A stretch of 44,581 nucleotides of DNA from Selenomonadales bacterium (GCA_029976065.1 JARKNV010000032.1:1-44581); one strand, 5' to 3'; shown: positions 23,974-33,160, numbered from the stretch's first letter. Notes: generated by a model not told the origin, from the sequence alone. Numbers and translations: made by a program.

Positions 23974-25823
23974 GACGGCACCCCCCAGTCGATGATATCG
24001 ACGCCCAGGCCCTGGCAGACGCCGCAGGCGCGGCAGTCGCCCCGCCGGCAGTCGGGGGTGGGGTCGGCGGCGAGAGCCTGTTGGTACTCGCGTCGCAGGA
24101 AGGACTTGTCCACGCCGGCGCTGAGATGGTCCCAGGGCAGGAGCTCGTCGGCGGCCCGTTCGCGGCCGGCATAGAAATGAGGGTCGATCCCCGTGGCGCG
24201 GAAGGCTTCCTCCCAGACGGCGAATTTGAAATGCTCGGACCAGCCGTCGAACTTCGCCCCCCGTTCCCAGGCGGCGAGCAGCACCGCGCCCAGGCGGCGG
24301 TCGCCGCGGGCGAAAACCGCTTCAAGGAAGCTCACATGGGCGTCGTGCCAACTGAACGAGACTTTACGGTCGCGGAATTCTTCCTTCAGCAGCTGCTGTT
24401 TGCGCTCCAGCTCGGCCATGCCGTTCTGGCCGTACCACTGGAACGGGGTGTGGGGTTTGGGCACGAACGAGGAAACGCTCACCGATACCCGGGCGCCCCC
24501 TTTGCCCTTCACCTCGCGGTAAATGCCCAGCACGCGGCGGGCGAGGGCGGCGATGCCGCGGATGTCGTCGTCGGTTTCGGTGGGCAGGCCGATCATGAAA
24601 TAGAGCTTGACCCCCGTCCAGCCGGCCTGGAAGGCCGCGCCGACCGCTTCCTCGAGGTCCTGCTCCGTCACGCCCTTGTTGATGACGTCGCGCAGGCGCT
24701 GGGTGCCGGCCTCGGGGGCGAAGGTCAGGCCGCTCTTGCGGACCTTCTGCACCTCCTGGGCGAGCTCGATCGAGAAGCTGTCGATGCGGAGCGAGGGCAG
24801 CGACACGCTGACCCCCTGGTCCTTGAAGCGGTCGATGAGGGCGCTCACGGTGTCCCTGAGGCAGGAGTAATCGGCCGAGCTCAGCGAGGTGAGCGATATT
24901 TCGCTGTAGCCGGTATTGTCGACAAGCTCCTGGGCGAGGCGGAGGAGCGTCTCGGGTTTGCGCTCGCGCACCGGCCGGTACAGGACGCCGGCCTGGCAGA
25001 AGCGGCAGCCGCGCGTGCAGCCGCGGAACAGTTCGAGCATGATGCGGTCGTGGACGATCTCCAGATACGGCAGCACCGGCTTGGTCGGGTAAGGCGCCTG
25101 TTCGAGGTCGGCGACGATTCGCTTGGTGACGACGGCCGGGGCGGCGGGATGGGTGGCGGTGACGGCCGCCAGCGTGCCGTCGGCGTTGTAGGAGGCTGCG
25201 TAGAAGGCCGGGACGTAGACGCCGGGGATGGCGGCCGCCCGGGCCAGGAACCCGCGCCGGCCGCCGGGCTTGCCGGCCTTCTTCCAGTCGGCCACGGCCG
25301 CGGCCACGTCGTCGACCGCTTCCTCGGACTCGCCGAGGACGAAAAAATCGATGAAGTCGGCCAACGGCTCGGCGTTGAAGGCGCACGGCCCGCCGGCGAT
25401 GACGAACGGGTGATGCTCGCCGCGGTCGGCGCTCTTCAGCGGGATGCCGGCGAGGTCGAGCATGTTGAGGATGTTGGTGTAGCTGAGTTCGTACTGGAGG
25501 GTGAAGCCGACGACGTCGAAAGCGGCCACCGGCCGGAAGCTCTCGAGGGTGTGCAGGGGGATGCCGGCCCGGCGCATTTCCGCCTCCATATCCGGCCAGG
25601 GGGCGTATACCCGTTCCGCCGCCGCGTCAGGGCGGCGGTTGATGATATGATAGAGAATCTTCAGGCCCAGATGGGACATGCCCACCTCGTAAACGTCGGG
25701 AAACGCCAGGGCGAAGGCGGCGTCGACGCCGGCGGGATCCTTGACGACGCTGTTGTGCTCGTGGCCGGTGTAGCGGGCCGGCTTCAAGACCCGGCTCAAA
25801 ACGGCGGGGGGAATTTTTATCAT
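23970..25823 (-). CDS. TIGR03960-type B12-binding-like radical SAM protein
   Basis: A 617-residue radical SAM enzyme. An N-terminal cobalamin-binding-like domain (FPDVYEVGMSHLGLKILYHIIN) precedes the SAM barrel, whose [4Fe-4S] motif is CTRGCRFC; barrel motifs GLTFAPEAGTQRLR and KLYFMIGLPTETDDD follow. The C terminus has another Cys cluster, CRRGDCRACGVC. The ATG at 25823 follows GGAGGATACG; longer frames run into untranslated DNA. It is coupled to DUF2344. The reaction is unknown; methylthiolation or methylation of RNA is the family guess. Confidence 0.92.
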   Translation of the reverse strand: MIKIPPAVLSRVLKPARYTGHEHNSVVKDPAGVDAAFALAFPDVYEVGMSHLGLKILYHIINRRPDAAAERVYAPWPDMEAEMRRAGIPLHTLESFRPVAAFDVVGFTLQYELSYTNILNMLDLAGIPLKSADRGEHHPFVIAGGPCAFNAEPLADFIDFFVLGESEEAVDDVAAAVADWKKAGKPGGRRGFLARAAAIPGVYVPAFYAASYNADGTLAAVTATHPAAPAVVTKRIVADLEQAPYPTKPVLPYLEIVHDRIMLELFRGCTRGCRFCQAGVLYRPVRERKPETLLRLAQELVDNTGYSEISLTSLSSADYSCLRDTVSALIDRFKDQGVSVSLPSLRIDSFSIELAQEVQKVRKSGLTFAPEAGTQRLRDVINKGVTEQDLEEAVGAAFQAGWTGVKLYFMIGLPTETDDDIRGIAALARRVLGIYREVKGKGGARVSVSVSSFVPKPHTPFQWYGQNGMAELERKQQLLKEEFRDRKVSFSWHDAHVSFLEAVFARGDRRLGAVLLAAWERGAKFDGWSEHFKFAVWEEAFRATGIDPHFYAGRERAADELLPWDHLSAGVDKSFLRREYQQALAADPTPDCRRGDCRACGVCQGLGVDIIDWGVPS

Positions 25824-25992
25824 CGTATCCTCCGGGGGCGGGCCGTCCGGATGCGGCGGGGCCAGCCTGTGTCGTTGTCCAGTTACAGCTATTATTCCCA
25901 TTATAGCGCTTTTGCCCTTCATGCCGGTGCGCCGCCGGGCCCGGCGGCCCCCAAGGGCAGCCTGGAATTCGCAGGAAAAGGCGTCTATTGTT

Positions 25993-26019
25993 GTTCTCCG
26001 CCGGCCGGCAAAATCCTGC
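25993..26019 (-). promoter_or_regulatory. Weak sigma-H-like promoter upstream of the radical SAM gene
   Basis: GCAGGATTT (26019-26011), 11 bp, GGAGAAC (25999-25993). The -35 is perfect; the -10 reads GAAC. It is about 170 bases before the start codon; a TATAAT at about 25900 could be a second, vegetative -10, without a visible -35. Confidence 0.3.
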
Positions 26020-26025
26020 CTGGAC

Positions 26026-26898
26026 TCACAAAAAATCGCCGATGCGGGCGGCAAAGCCGCGGCCGGGCCACCCTTCCCACACCTCGGTCTCGGTCAGGGC
26101 CCCCCGCAGGCGGCAGTCGCCGTCCACCACCAGCACGACATGGTATTGTTCGGGGCCGAACAACCGCACGATTTCGCTGACCCGGGCGGAGGCCGTGGCG
26201 GTGAGGTGGACGGTCGGCATGACGCCGCGGGCGGTGAGCTCGGCCTTCTTGCGGGCCAGGATGCGCATCACGCGGAAGCCTGCGGCCGCCGTTTCCGCCC
26301 GGGCGGCCACAAACAGCCACACGGCGGCGATCACGAAGGTCAGGTTGACGGTGCCGCCCTGCCACACCCCGGCCGCGGCGACGGCCGCCAGCACGACGGC
26401 CAGCAGCTTGCCCAGCCCGGCCACCGCCGTCGTCGCCTGCCCCCAGTCCCAGCGCAGCGCCAGCAGCGCCCTGAGGATGCGGCCGCCGTCGAGCGGCAGG
26501 GCCGGCAGAAGGTTGAAGCCGGCGAGCATGAGGTTGGCCTGGCCGTAGAACTCCAGCCACAGGGCGTGGGCCGGCAGGAATTCGCGGGCAAAATAGACGG
26601 CGGCCGCCAGGACCAGGCTGGCAAGTGGTCCGGCAGCCGCCATTATGATTTCGCTCGCCGCCCCCGCCGTGTCCGCCCGCTCGATCCGGGCGACGCCGCC
26701 GAAGGGCAGGAGCTCGATCTCCCGCACCCGGTAGCCGAGAGTGGTGGCGACGGCGGCGTGCGCCGCCTCGTGCCACAGCACGGCGGCAAATACCGCCAGG
26801 GCTTTTCCGGCCAGTCCGGCGAAGGCGAAAAGGACGATCAGGGCCAAAAACCAGTTGTTGAGCACAAATTGAACGCCTGCAACCCTACCGGCCCGCAA
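26026..26898 (-). CDS. spoIVFB: SpoIVFB-type site-2 protease
   Basis: A 290-residue M50 intramembrane metalloprotease. The zinc motif HEAAH lies in a transmembrane helix (LWHEAAHAAVATTLGY), and the third ligand in NLLPALPLDGGR. A C-terminal CBS-like domain follows (residues about 225-290), as in SpoIVFB. In Bacillus this enzyme releases pro-sigma-K in the mother cell. Start is TTG 26898, preceded by GGGAAG; it follows spoIVFA by 4 bases. The pairing with a dead LytM protein upstream supports the assignment. Confidence 0.9.
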   Translation of the reverse strand: MRAGRVAGVQFVLNNWFLALIVLFAFAGLAGKALAVFAAVLWHEAAHAAVATTLGYRVREIELLPFGGVARIERADTAGAASEIIMAAAGPLASLVLAAAVYFAREFLPAHALWLEFYGQANLMLAGFNLLPALPLDGGRILRALLALRWDWGQATTAVAGLGKLLAVVLAAVAAAGVWQGGTVNLTFVIAAVWLFVAARAETAAAGFRVMRILARKKAELTARGVMPTVHLTATASARVSEIVRLFGPEQYHVVLVVDGDCRLRGALTETEVWEGWPGRGFAARIGDFL

Positions 26899-26902
26899 GC
26901 TT

Positions 26903-27634
26903 TCACTTCCCTTCCCGGCTGTCGGCTCCGCCCGCCAGGCGCGGCAGCGGATCGACCGCCACGCCCTTTTCCCGCACCTCGAAATACAGGAGCGGCGCCG
27001 CCGTCATCCCCGTCTTGCCGACCCTGGCCACAAGCTGGCCCTGGCTGACCGTCTCCCCTTCCTTGACAAGGACTTCTCCCAGGTGCCCGTAAAGAGTCTC
27101 GACCTCCCGGCCGTGTTCGACAACCAGCACCTTGCCGTAGCGGGCGGTTTCGGCGACCGCCTTTACCCGGCCGGCGGCGGCGGACCTGACCGGCGCCCCC
27201 AGCGCGGCCTCCAGCCCGATCCCCTCCTGCAGCACCTCCTGCTTGAGCACGGGATGGACCTGCCAGCCATAGGGGGCGACAACCTTGCCGTCGACCGGCC
27301 TGGTCATGTACAGGTAGGGGTCGGCCGGCTTGGTCACGTTGCCGCCCAGGCGCTTGAACACCGAGACGTCCATGTTTTTGGGGGCGTAGCCGGCCAGCTT
27401 GTCGGCCAGGTAGACGAAATCGGTCTCGGTCGTCAGGGCGTATTTCACCGCATCGGTAACCGTGCGGCCGACGGCCGTGTCCGACACCTGGGCGGCGTAG
27501 ACGACGGCGAACAGCAGCAGCGACACCACCACCCGCCTCAGCCAGCCGTAGTTATCCCCGTTCTCCCGTTGCTGCCAGGGGTCCCTGGGCTCCCGGCGAT
27601 GGCCTCCCCAGTTGGCGTTCCATTGTCTGGCCAT
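26903..27634 (-). CDS. spoIVFA: SpoIVFA-like inactive LytM/M23 protein
   Basis: A 243-residue single-pass membrane protein (helix about residues 32-50) with a C-terminal M23/LytM fold (VVEHGREVETLYGHLGEVLVKEGETVSQGQLVARVG). The zinc-binding HxH of active M23 enzymes is replaced (APLLYFEVRE where GPHLHFE is usual), so it is non-catalytic, as SpoIVFA is. SpoIVFA anchors and restrains SpoIVFB, encoded next. I start at ATG 27634; the frame is open upstream to 27886 without a ribosome binding site. Confidence 0.88.
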   Translation of the reverse strand: MARQWNANWGGHRREPRDPWQQRENGDNYGWLRRVVVSLLLFAVVYAAQVSDTAVGRTVTDAVKYALTTETDFVYLADKLAGYAPKNMDVSVFKRLGGNVTKPADPYLYMTRPVDGKVVAPYGWQVHPVLKQEVLQEGIGLEAALGAPVRSAAAGRVKAVAETARYGKVLVVEHGREVETLYGHLGEVLVKEGETVSQGQLVARVGKTGMTAAPLLYFEVREKGVAVDPLPRLAGGADSREGK

Positions 27635-27710
27635 GATTTTCCGCCGCCCTCCCGCCAAGACATCGCTTTCTCTACTTGCATGTATATGACGGCAGGGGGA
27701 AAAACATAAC

Positions 27711-27740
27711 AAAAAAGTGCACAAGCTTGCGCTTGTACAC
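27711..27740 (-). terminator. Terminator after the DUF3795 gene
   Basis: GTGCACAAGC (27717-27726) pairs with GCTTGTACAC (27731-27740), one wobble, then six Ts on the minus strand. It ends the rodA-DUF3795 unit. Confidence 0.9.
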
Positions 27741-27753
27741 TCCGGTTCGCCGT

Positions 27754-28197
27754 TCAATATCGCGGCAGCTTGGCCTGTTCGTCGCAGTAGGCGGCGGCGC
27801 CGATCGCCCGCATGCGGTCGTTGATGGTCCGCCAGCGGTCGCGGAGCTTGCCGTCGAACTGCTTGTCGCAGGGATATTCGCCGCACTGGAAGCAGAAGTC
27901 CACCCCTTTGTCCTTGTGGCAGGTCCGGGCCGTGCAGTCGAGCGGGCAGGTGACATGGCCGCCCCGGCAGCCGCTGCAGGCCGCGTTCGCAAAGGCGTCG
28001 AGCAGGGCGGCGAATTGGTCGTAATGGGCGAATTCCGGCCGCGCCCCGGCCTTCATCGCCGCGAGCCGCCGGTAGTTGCCGAGCAGCTCCTTAAGGCGCG
28101 CGCTCAGCGCCTGAATCTCGCCGTGCCGGAAATCGGCGCAGCGGCTGCAGTCAAGGCCGCACGGGGCCAGGCGGGTTACCGCCTCGCGGTATTCCAC
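27754..28197 (-). CDS. DUF3795-type Cys-rich protein
   Basis: A 147-residue protein with the DUF3795 opening LAPCGLDCSRCADF and further Cys groups: CSGCRGG, CPLDCTARTC and FCFQCGEYPC. The twelve cysteines in CxxC-like pairs suggest zinc or Fe-S binding. GTG 28197 follows GGGAGGGAG; it lies 16 bases after rodA. Function unknown; a redox or metal-binding role is an inference from the cysteines. Confidence 0.85.
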   Translation of the reverse strand: MEYREAVTRLAPCGLDCSRCADFRHGEIQALSARLKELLGNYRRLAAMKAGARPEFAHYDQFAALLDAFANAACSGCRGGHVTCPLDCTARTCHKDKGVDFCFQCGEYPCDKQFDGKLRDRWRTINDRMRAIGAAAYCDEQAKLPRY

Positions 28198-28213
28198 GCG
28201 ATCACTCCCTCCC

Positions 28214-29320
28214 TTAAAAGAGAATCTTCTGCCGGCGCATGTAGATATTCAGCAGTATGCCGATGCTGACGAGGTTGGTCGTCAGCGAGCTTACGCCGTA
28301 GCTCATCAGCGGCAGCGGAATGCCCGTGACCGGCATGATGCCGGCGGTCATGCCGACGTTGACCAGCACGTGGAAGGCCATCATCGAGGTGATGCCGGTG
28401 GCGAGCAGCATGCCGAAGCTGTCGCGGGACTCGCCGGCGATTTTGACCCCGCGGTACAGGAGCAGCAGATAGAGGGTGAGGATGACGAACGCGCCCACGA
28501 AGCCGAGCTCCTCGCCGATAACGGCGAAAATGAAGTCGGTATGGTTTTCCGGCAGGAAGTTGAGCTGGCTCTGCGTGCCGGCAAACAGCCCCTTGCCGAA
28601 CAGCATCCCCGAGCCGATGGCGATCTTCGACTGGATGATGTGGTAGCCGGATCCCAGCGGGTCGACGTTGGGATCGAGAAAAACGGTCAGCCGCATCTTC
28701 TGGTAGTCCTTCAGAAAATGCCAAAAGATCGGCATGAACGCAATGCCGCCGCCGATGATGGTGAGCAGATGCTTCATTTTGATGCCGGCGATGAACAGCA
28801 TCCCGAAGAGAATGGCCAGGAAAACGAGCGACGTGCCCAGGTCGGGCTGCTTGAGCACCAGCAGGAAGGGAACGCCGACGAAGACGAAGATGGGCAGCAA
28901 ATCCTTGAAGTTATCGAGCCGGCCCTGCCGCTTCTCCAACAGGTGGGCCAAGGAAATGATCATTATCAGTTTGGCGAATTCGGACGGCTGGAGGCTGATG
29001 GGGCCGATCTGGATCCACCGCTGGGCGCCGAGGGCCGAGTGGCCGATGAACATGACCGCCAGCAGCATTACCAGGTTGACGACATAGAGGATGTTGGCGT
29101 ACTTGCCAAGCGATTTGTAGTCGAAATGCAGCAAGACGAAAATGACGGCCAGGTTGGCAAGGGCGAACAGGCCCTGGCGCTGCACGTACCAGTAGCGGTC
29201 CTCGCCCGGGGTGTTGATGTGGGTGGCGCTGCCGATGACGACGAGGCTGATAAGAACAAGAAGAACCGTCACGGTGATGACGGTGAAGTCGAGGTTTTTC
29301 AGGAGGCGCCGGCTGAGCAT
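28214..29320 (-). CDS. rodA: RodA peptidoglycan glycosyltransferase
   Basis: A 368-residue SEDS-family polymerase with about ten transmembrane helices. Family motifs are GAQRWIQIGPISLQPSEFAKL, KQPDLGTSLVFLAI, HTDFIFAVIGEELGFVGA and PLPLMSYGVSSL. It polymerises lipid II for lateral wall growth with PBP2 (mrdA, in this window) and the MreBCD scaffold. Own promoter upstream. Confidence 0.96.
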   Translation of the reverse strand: MLSRRLLKNLDFTVITVTVLLVLISLVVIGSATHINTPGEDRYWYVQRQGLFALANLAVIFVLLHFDYKSLGKYANILYVVNLVMLLAVMFIGHSALGAQRWIQIGPISLQPSEFAKLIMIISLAHLLEKRQGRLDNFKDLLPIFVFVGVPFLLVLKQPDLGTSLVFLAILFGMLFIAGIKMKHLLTIIGGGIAFMPIFWHFLKDYQKMRLTVFLDPNVDPLGSGYHIIQSKIAIGSGMLFGKGLFAGTQSQLNFLPENHTDFIFAVIGEELGFVGAFVILTLYLLLLYRGVKIAGESRDSFGMLLATGITSMMAFHVLVNVGMTAGIMPVTGIPLPLMSYGVSSLTTNLVSIGILLNIYMRRQKILF

Positions 29321-29353
29321 GTTAGACTCTTACCTTCCTATGTATTCCTATAT

Positions 29354-29382
29354 ATTATAGCCGCTATCGGGAGCATAGTCCA
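29354..29382 (-). promoter_or_regulatory. rodA promoter
   Basis: TGGACT (29382-29377), 17 bp, TATAAT (29359-29354) on the minus strand, 34 bases before the rodA ATG. It sits between the minE terminator and rodA. Confidence 0.65.
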
Positions 29383-29400
29383 GTTGGAAAGATTGCGCAA

Positions 29401-29467
29401 AAAAGCGGAAGCTGTTTATAAAGTCCGGCCGCGGCGGCGTGCGTCCGGAGCTTTCTAAACAGCTTCC
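29401..29467 (-). terminator. minE terminator
   Basis: GGAAGCTGTTTA (29407-29418) and TAAACAGCTTCC (29456-29467) form a perfect 12-bp stem extended by AAAG/CTTT and TCCGG/CCGGA. On the minus strand it runs into GCTTTTTTGC. It begins 3 bases after the minE stop. Confidence 0.9.
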
Positions 29468-29469
29468 CG

Positions 29470-29751
29470 CTATTCGGGCGTCAGGGCGCCCCTTTTCATC
29501 CTGTTCACGGGGATGTTGGCCACGAGCGCGATCTGCGACGTGCTCGTCTGGGTCAGGTTGATCTCCATATCCTTTTCGTTGATCTCCATGTAGTTGGAAA
29601 TCGCCTTGATCATATCTTCCTTGAGCACTTCCATGAACTGGGGAGAAACGTTAACCCGGTCGTGGACGAGGACGAGGCGCAGCCTCTCCTTGGCTACGTC
29701 CTTCGACCTGGGCGTTTCCTTGCCGAACATCTTCTGCAGCAAGTCGAACAT
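29470..29751 (-). CDS. minE: Cell division topological specificity factor MinE
   Basis: A 93-residue MinE: N-terminal membrane and MinD-binding segment (MFDLLQKMFG ... KERLRLVLVHDR) and C-terminal dimerisation domain (LTQTSTSQIALVANIPV). It drives pole-to-pole oscillation of MinD. It starts 5 bases after minD. MinE in place of DivIVA-based control is typical of Negativicutes and some Clostridia. Confidence 0.95.
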   Translation of the reverse strand: MFDLLQKMFGKETPRSKDVAKERLRLVLVHDRVNVSPQFMEVLKEDMIKAISNYMEINEKDMEINLTQTSTSQIALVANIPVNRMKRGALTPE

Positions 29752-29756
29752 CGTTA

Positions 29757-30554
29757 TCACCCCTTGAAACCGAAGATTTTTTTCAGTCTGCTGAAGAAGC
29801 CGCTTTCCGGTTCCATGGACATCAGCGGCACATTCTCGCCCGTCATGCGGCGGACAATGTTCTTGTACGCAGTGCTCGCCGCCGAGGCCGGGTTGACGAC
29901 GGCCGGCTCGCCCCTGTTGGTGGAGATGACGATATATTCGTCCTCGGGAATGATGCCCAGCAGATCGACGGCCAGAATCTCGATGATATCGTCGATATCC
30001 ATCATGTCGCCCTTCTTGACCATCTCCGGGCGGATACGGTTGACGATCAGCTTGGGGTTGCTCTTGCCCTCGGCCTCCAGCAGGCCGATGATGCGGTCGG
30101 CGTCGCGCACCGCCGATACCTCGGGCGTAGTGACGATAACGGCGCGGTCGGCGCCGGCGATGGCGTTCTTGAAACCCTGCTCGATGCCGGCCGGGCAGTC
30201 GATGAGCACATAGTCGAACTCCTGGGCGAGGTCTTTGCAGAGCTTCTGCATCTGGTCGGGACTGACGGCCGACTTGTCCCGCGTCTGGGCCGCCGGCAGC
30301 AGATACAGCGTTTCGTAGCGCTTGTCGCGGATGAGGGCCTGCTTGAGGCGGCAGTTGCCTTCGGTAACGTCGACAAGGTCGTATACTATCCTGTTTTCCA
30401 GCCCCATCACCACGTCGAGATTCCGCAGGCCGATGTCGGCGTCGATAAGGACGACCTTCTTGCCCAGCAGGGCAAACCCGGTGCCGAGGTTGGCGGTGGT
30501 TGTCGTCTTGCCGACCCCGCCCTTGCCGGAGGTGATTACGATAACTTCGCCCAT
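29757..30554 (-). CDS. minD: Septum-site-determining ATPase MinD
   Basis: A 265-residue ParA-like ATPase with the deviant Walker A GKGGVGKTT (residues 10-18), DADIGLRNLD, DYVLIDCPAG and the C-terminal amphipathic membrane helix (FFSRLKKIFGF). MinD recruits MinC to the membrane, but no minC gene lies in the window. The ATG at 30554, behind AGGGAGGAA, gives the conserved MGEVIVITSGKGG start. Confidence 0.96.
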   Translation of the reverse strand: MGEVIVITSGKGGVGKTTTTANLGTGFALLGKKVVLIDADIGLRNLDVVMGLENRIVYDLVDVTEGNCRLKQALIRDKRYETLYLLPAAQTRDKSAVSPDQMQKLCKDLAQEFDYVLIDCPAGIEQGFKNAIAGADRAVIVTTPEVSAVRDADRIIGLLEAEGKSNPKLIVNRIRPEMVKKGDMMDIDDIIEILAVDLLGIIPEDEYIVISTNRGEPAVVNPASAASTAYKNIVRRMTGENVPLMSMEPESGFFSRLKKIFGFKG

Positions 30555-30639
30555 ATACCAAGATTCCTCCCTATCTGTTGGCTGGCTCGCTGACAACTTC
30601 CGCCCCCGTAAATAACATAACACTGCTACCTTTCTCTAA

Positions 30640-30666
30640 ATTCGCGCCAACCGCCGATAATCCTGC
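30640..30666 (-). promoter_or_regulatory. Sigma-H-like promoter of minDE
   Basis: GCAGGATTA (30666-30658), 11 bp, CGCGAAT (30646-30640). It matches the sigma-H consensus at every -35 position and the GAAT of the -10, about 85 bases before minD. In Bacillus subtilis the minCD genes are also served by a sigma-H promoter, which makes this the most convincing of the set. Confidence 0.65.
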
Positions 30667-30696
30667 CATTTATTCACAAACCGGCGGAATTCGCCG

Positions 30697-30912
30697 CTAA
30701 ATCTTGAAAATATGGCGGTGGCGGAAACGGAACCGGATATGCTTCTCGAAATACTCGTCGCGGGATACGGCGGTCATGAGCGCGTCATAAACCACGAGCG
30801 GCACGTCGTGGTACTCGCACAGGCCGCCGGCGTGAAACTCGACCTCCAGAACCCTGGTTTCGGCATCGTAGCGGACAGAACGCAGGTTGGACTTCACTGT
30901 TGTTCCGCGCAT
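30697..30912 (-). CDS. KTSC-domain protein
   Basis: A 71-residue protein matching the KTSC domain: TTVKSNLRSVRYDAETRVLEVEFHAGG, then the YHDVPLVVYDALMTAVSRDEYFEKHIR pattern. KTSC domains occur alone or next to RNA-binding domains such as lysyl-tRNA synthetase; function unknown. ATGs at 30912, 30918 and 30930 are all in frame; 30912, seven bases after GGCGG, is preferred. A weak sigma-H-like site (30968-30994) lies upstream. Confidence 0.8.
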   Translation of the reverse strand: MRGTTVKSNLRSVRYDAETRVLEVEFHAGGLCEYHDVPLVVYDALMTAVSRDEYFEKHIRFRFRHRHIFKI

Positions 30913-31047
30913 GGGCATGCCGCCTTTCATTTGTCTTGCGGACCCGCCGCGGGGCCCTGATATGATTTTTCTCGCCGCACGGCGTTTCTCCTGCCAATAA
31001 CTCCCACTGGGCGCAAATAATCCGTGAAAATCCGACTGCCGCCGAGA

Positions 31048-31076
31048 TTGTCCCGCCGGCTGCGGAGTGGTAAGAT
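31048..31076 (+). promoter_or_regulatory. Promoter of the molybdopterin oxidoreductase gene
   Basis: TTGTCC (31048-31053), 17 bp, TAAGAT (31071-31076), 37 bases before the start codon. Confidence 0.55.
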
Positions 31077-31112
31077 AAAAGTATTAGCGAAAACAACGCC
31101 ACGGGGAGAGAA

Positions 31113-33122
31113 ATGTCTATGCCAAGCGAAATCAAACGCTCCGTCTGTCCCTACGACTGTCCCGACACCTGCAGCCTGCTGGTCACGGTGGAAAACGGCC
31201 GGGCGGCCGCGGTGGCCGGCGATCCCGCCCACCCCTTCACCCGCGGCATGCTCTGCCCGAAAATGACCCACTACGAACGGACCGTCCACTCGCCGGACCG
31301 CCTGACCAGCCCGCTGCTGCGCACCGGTCCCAAGGGCGCCGGCCAGTTCCGGGAAATATCCTGGCGCGAGGCCGTCGACCGGATCGCCGCCCGCTGGCGG
31401 GAGATCATCGCCGATTACGGCGCCGAAGCCGTCCTCCCTTACTCGTACGCCGGCACCATGGGCCTCGTCCAGCGCAACGCCGGCCATGCCTTCTTCCATC
31501 GCCTGGGCGCCTCGCGGCTGGAGCGGACCATTTGCTCCTCCTCCAAGGACGCCGGCTGGAAAACGGTGATGGGCGCCACCCCATGCCCGCACCCCGACGA
31601 AGCGCTGGACAGCGACCTCATTATCCTCTGGAGCCTCAACGCCGTCGCCACCAACATCCATTTCCTCCACAGCGTGCGCGAGGCCAAAAAGCGCGGCGCG
31701 CGGGTCTGGCTGATCGACACCTACGAGACGCCCACCGCCCGGCTCGCCGACCGCGTCTTCCTCACCCGGCCGGGCGCCGACGCCGCCCTCGCCCTGGGGA
31801 TGATGCACGTCATGGCCCGCGACGGCCTCGTCGACAAGGCGTTCATCGCCGAACACGTCCACGGCTACGACGAATTCGCCGCCCGCACCCTCCCCGATTA
31901 CCCGCCGGGAAAAACCAGCGCCCTCACCGGCCTGCCGGCGGAAGTAATCGAAGAGATGGCCCGCGCCTACGCCACCGCAAAAGCGCCGCTCATCCGCCTA
32001 GGCAGCGGTCTGTGCCGCTACGGCAACGGCGCGATGACCGTCCGGACCGTCACCTGCCTGCCCGCCCTGGCGGGAGCCTGGGCGAAACGGGGCGGCGGCC
32101 AGCTGAGCAACCTGTCCACCGGCGCCGCCATCGACACCGCGCCCATCACCAGGGAAGACTTCATCACCGCCCCCACCCGCATCGTCAACATGAACAAACT
32201 CGGCGACGCCCTTACCGGGCTCGACGCTCCGCCGGTCATGAGCCTGTACGTATACCATTCCAACCCCGCCGCCATCGCCCCCGACCAGAACAAGGTGCTG
32301 GCCGGGCTGGCCCGCGAAGACCTGTTCACCGTTGTCCACGAACGCTTCCTGACCGATACGGCCCGCTACGCCGACATCGTCCTGCCGGCCACCACCTCCC
32401 TGGAGCACAGCGACATCTACCGCTCCTACGGCCATTACTGCCTCCAGCGCGCCTACCCCGTCATCGGGCCCGTCGGCGAAGCCAAGGCCAACTGGGACGT
32501 CTTCCGCCTGCTGGCCGCGGCGATGGGCTTCACCGACGACCTCTTCGCCCACAGCGCCGACGACCTCATCGAAGCGCTGCTGGCCAAGCCGTCGCCGTGG
32601 CTGGCGCAGACCGACCTCGGCAAACTGCGGGCCGGCGAGGCGGTGGAACTGCCGCTGCCGCCGGCGTCCAAACTGACCTTCAAGACGCCCTCGGGCAAGA
32701 TCGAACTCCTCAGCCCCACGGACGCCGAGCCGCTGCCGCGCTATTTGCCGCCGCACGGCGATGACGCCCCCCTGTGGCTGATGACCGCCCCCACCACTGT
32801 CCTGCTCAACTCCTCCTTCGCCGAGCGCGCCGACCTGCTCGCCGGCCAGGCGATGACCCTGCAGATGAACCCGGCCGACGCCGCCGCCCGCGGCCTGACA
32901 AACGGTCAGCAAGTGACGGCCTTCAACCGCCGCGGCGAGGTTGCCTTCGTCCTGAAGGTAACGCCCGGCGTGCCCGCCGGGGTGACGGTGGCCGAAGGCG
33001 TGTGGCGGATCGGGGACGCCCCCGGCGACCGCACCGTCAACGCCCTCACCTCCCAGCGCCTCACCGACCGCGCCGCGGGGAGCACCTTCTACGACACGAA
33101 AATTGATGTAAGAGCAGGCTAA
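31113..33122 (+). CDS. Molybdopterin (DMSO reductase family) oxidoreductase
   Basis: A 669-residue catalytic subunit of the molybdo/tungsto-bis-PGD family. The N-terminal [4Fe-4S] ligands are C12, C16, C20 and C48 (CPYDCPDTC ... MLCPK). The molybdopterin domain follows, then the C-terminal dinucleotide-binding domain from about residue 555 (LWLMTAPTTVLLNSS, MNPADAAARGLTNGQQV). There is no Tat signal, so the enzyme is cytoplasmic, and no partner subunits are adjacent. It resembles the YoaE-like group of uncertain substrate. Its own promoter and terminator make it a single-gene unit on the opposite strand, inserted between mrdA and minD. Confidence 0.9.
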   Translation: MSMPSEIKRSVCPYDCPDTCSLLVTVENGRAAAVAGDPAHPFTRGMLCPKMTHYERTVHSPDRLTSPLLRTGPKGAGQFREISWREAVDRIAARWREIIADYGAEAVLPYSYAGTMGLVQRNAGHAFFHRLGASRLERTICSSSKDAGWKTVMGATPCPHPDEALDSDLIILWSLNAVATNIHFLHSVREAKKRGARVWLIDTYETPTARLADRVFLTRPGADAALALGMMHVMARDGLVDKAFIAEHVHGYDEFAARTLPDYPPGKTSALTGLPAEVIEEMARAYATAKAPLIRLGSGLCRYGNGAMTVRTVTCLPALAGAWAKRGGGQLSNLSTGAAIDTAPITREDFITAPTRIVNMNKLGDALTGLDAPPVMSLYVYHSNPAAIAPDQNKVLAGLAREDLFTVVHERFLTDTARYADIVLPATTSLEHSDIYRSYGHYCLQRAYPVIGPVGEAKANWDVFRLLAAAMGFTDDLFAHSADDLIEALLAKPSPWLAQTDLGKLRAGEAVELPLPPASKLTFKTPSGKIELLSPTDAEPLPRYLPPHGDDAPLWLMTAPTTVLLNSSFAERADLLAGQAMTLQMNPADAAARGLTNGQQVTAFNRRGEVAFVLKVTPGVPAGVTVAEGVWRIGDAPGDRTVNALTSQRLTDRAAGSTFYDTKIDVRAG

Positions 33123-33130
33123 CAAATCGA

Positions 33131-33160
33131 GACCCGGGAATAATCTCCCGGGTCTTTTCG
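33131..33160 (+). terminator. Terminator of the molybdopterin oxidoreductase gene
   Basis: GACCCGGGA (33132-33140) pairs with TCCCGGGTC (33147-33155), then TTTTC. It may also stop transcripts from mrdA on the other strand. Confidence 0.85.

Noticed and set aside
24081..26180. A 699-codon plus-strand frame
   Set aside because: Antisense shadow of the radical SAM gene, Arg/Ala/Gly/Val-rich and without recognisable motifs.
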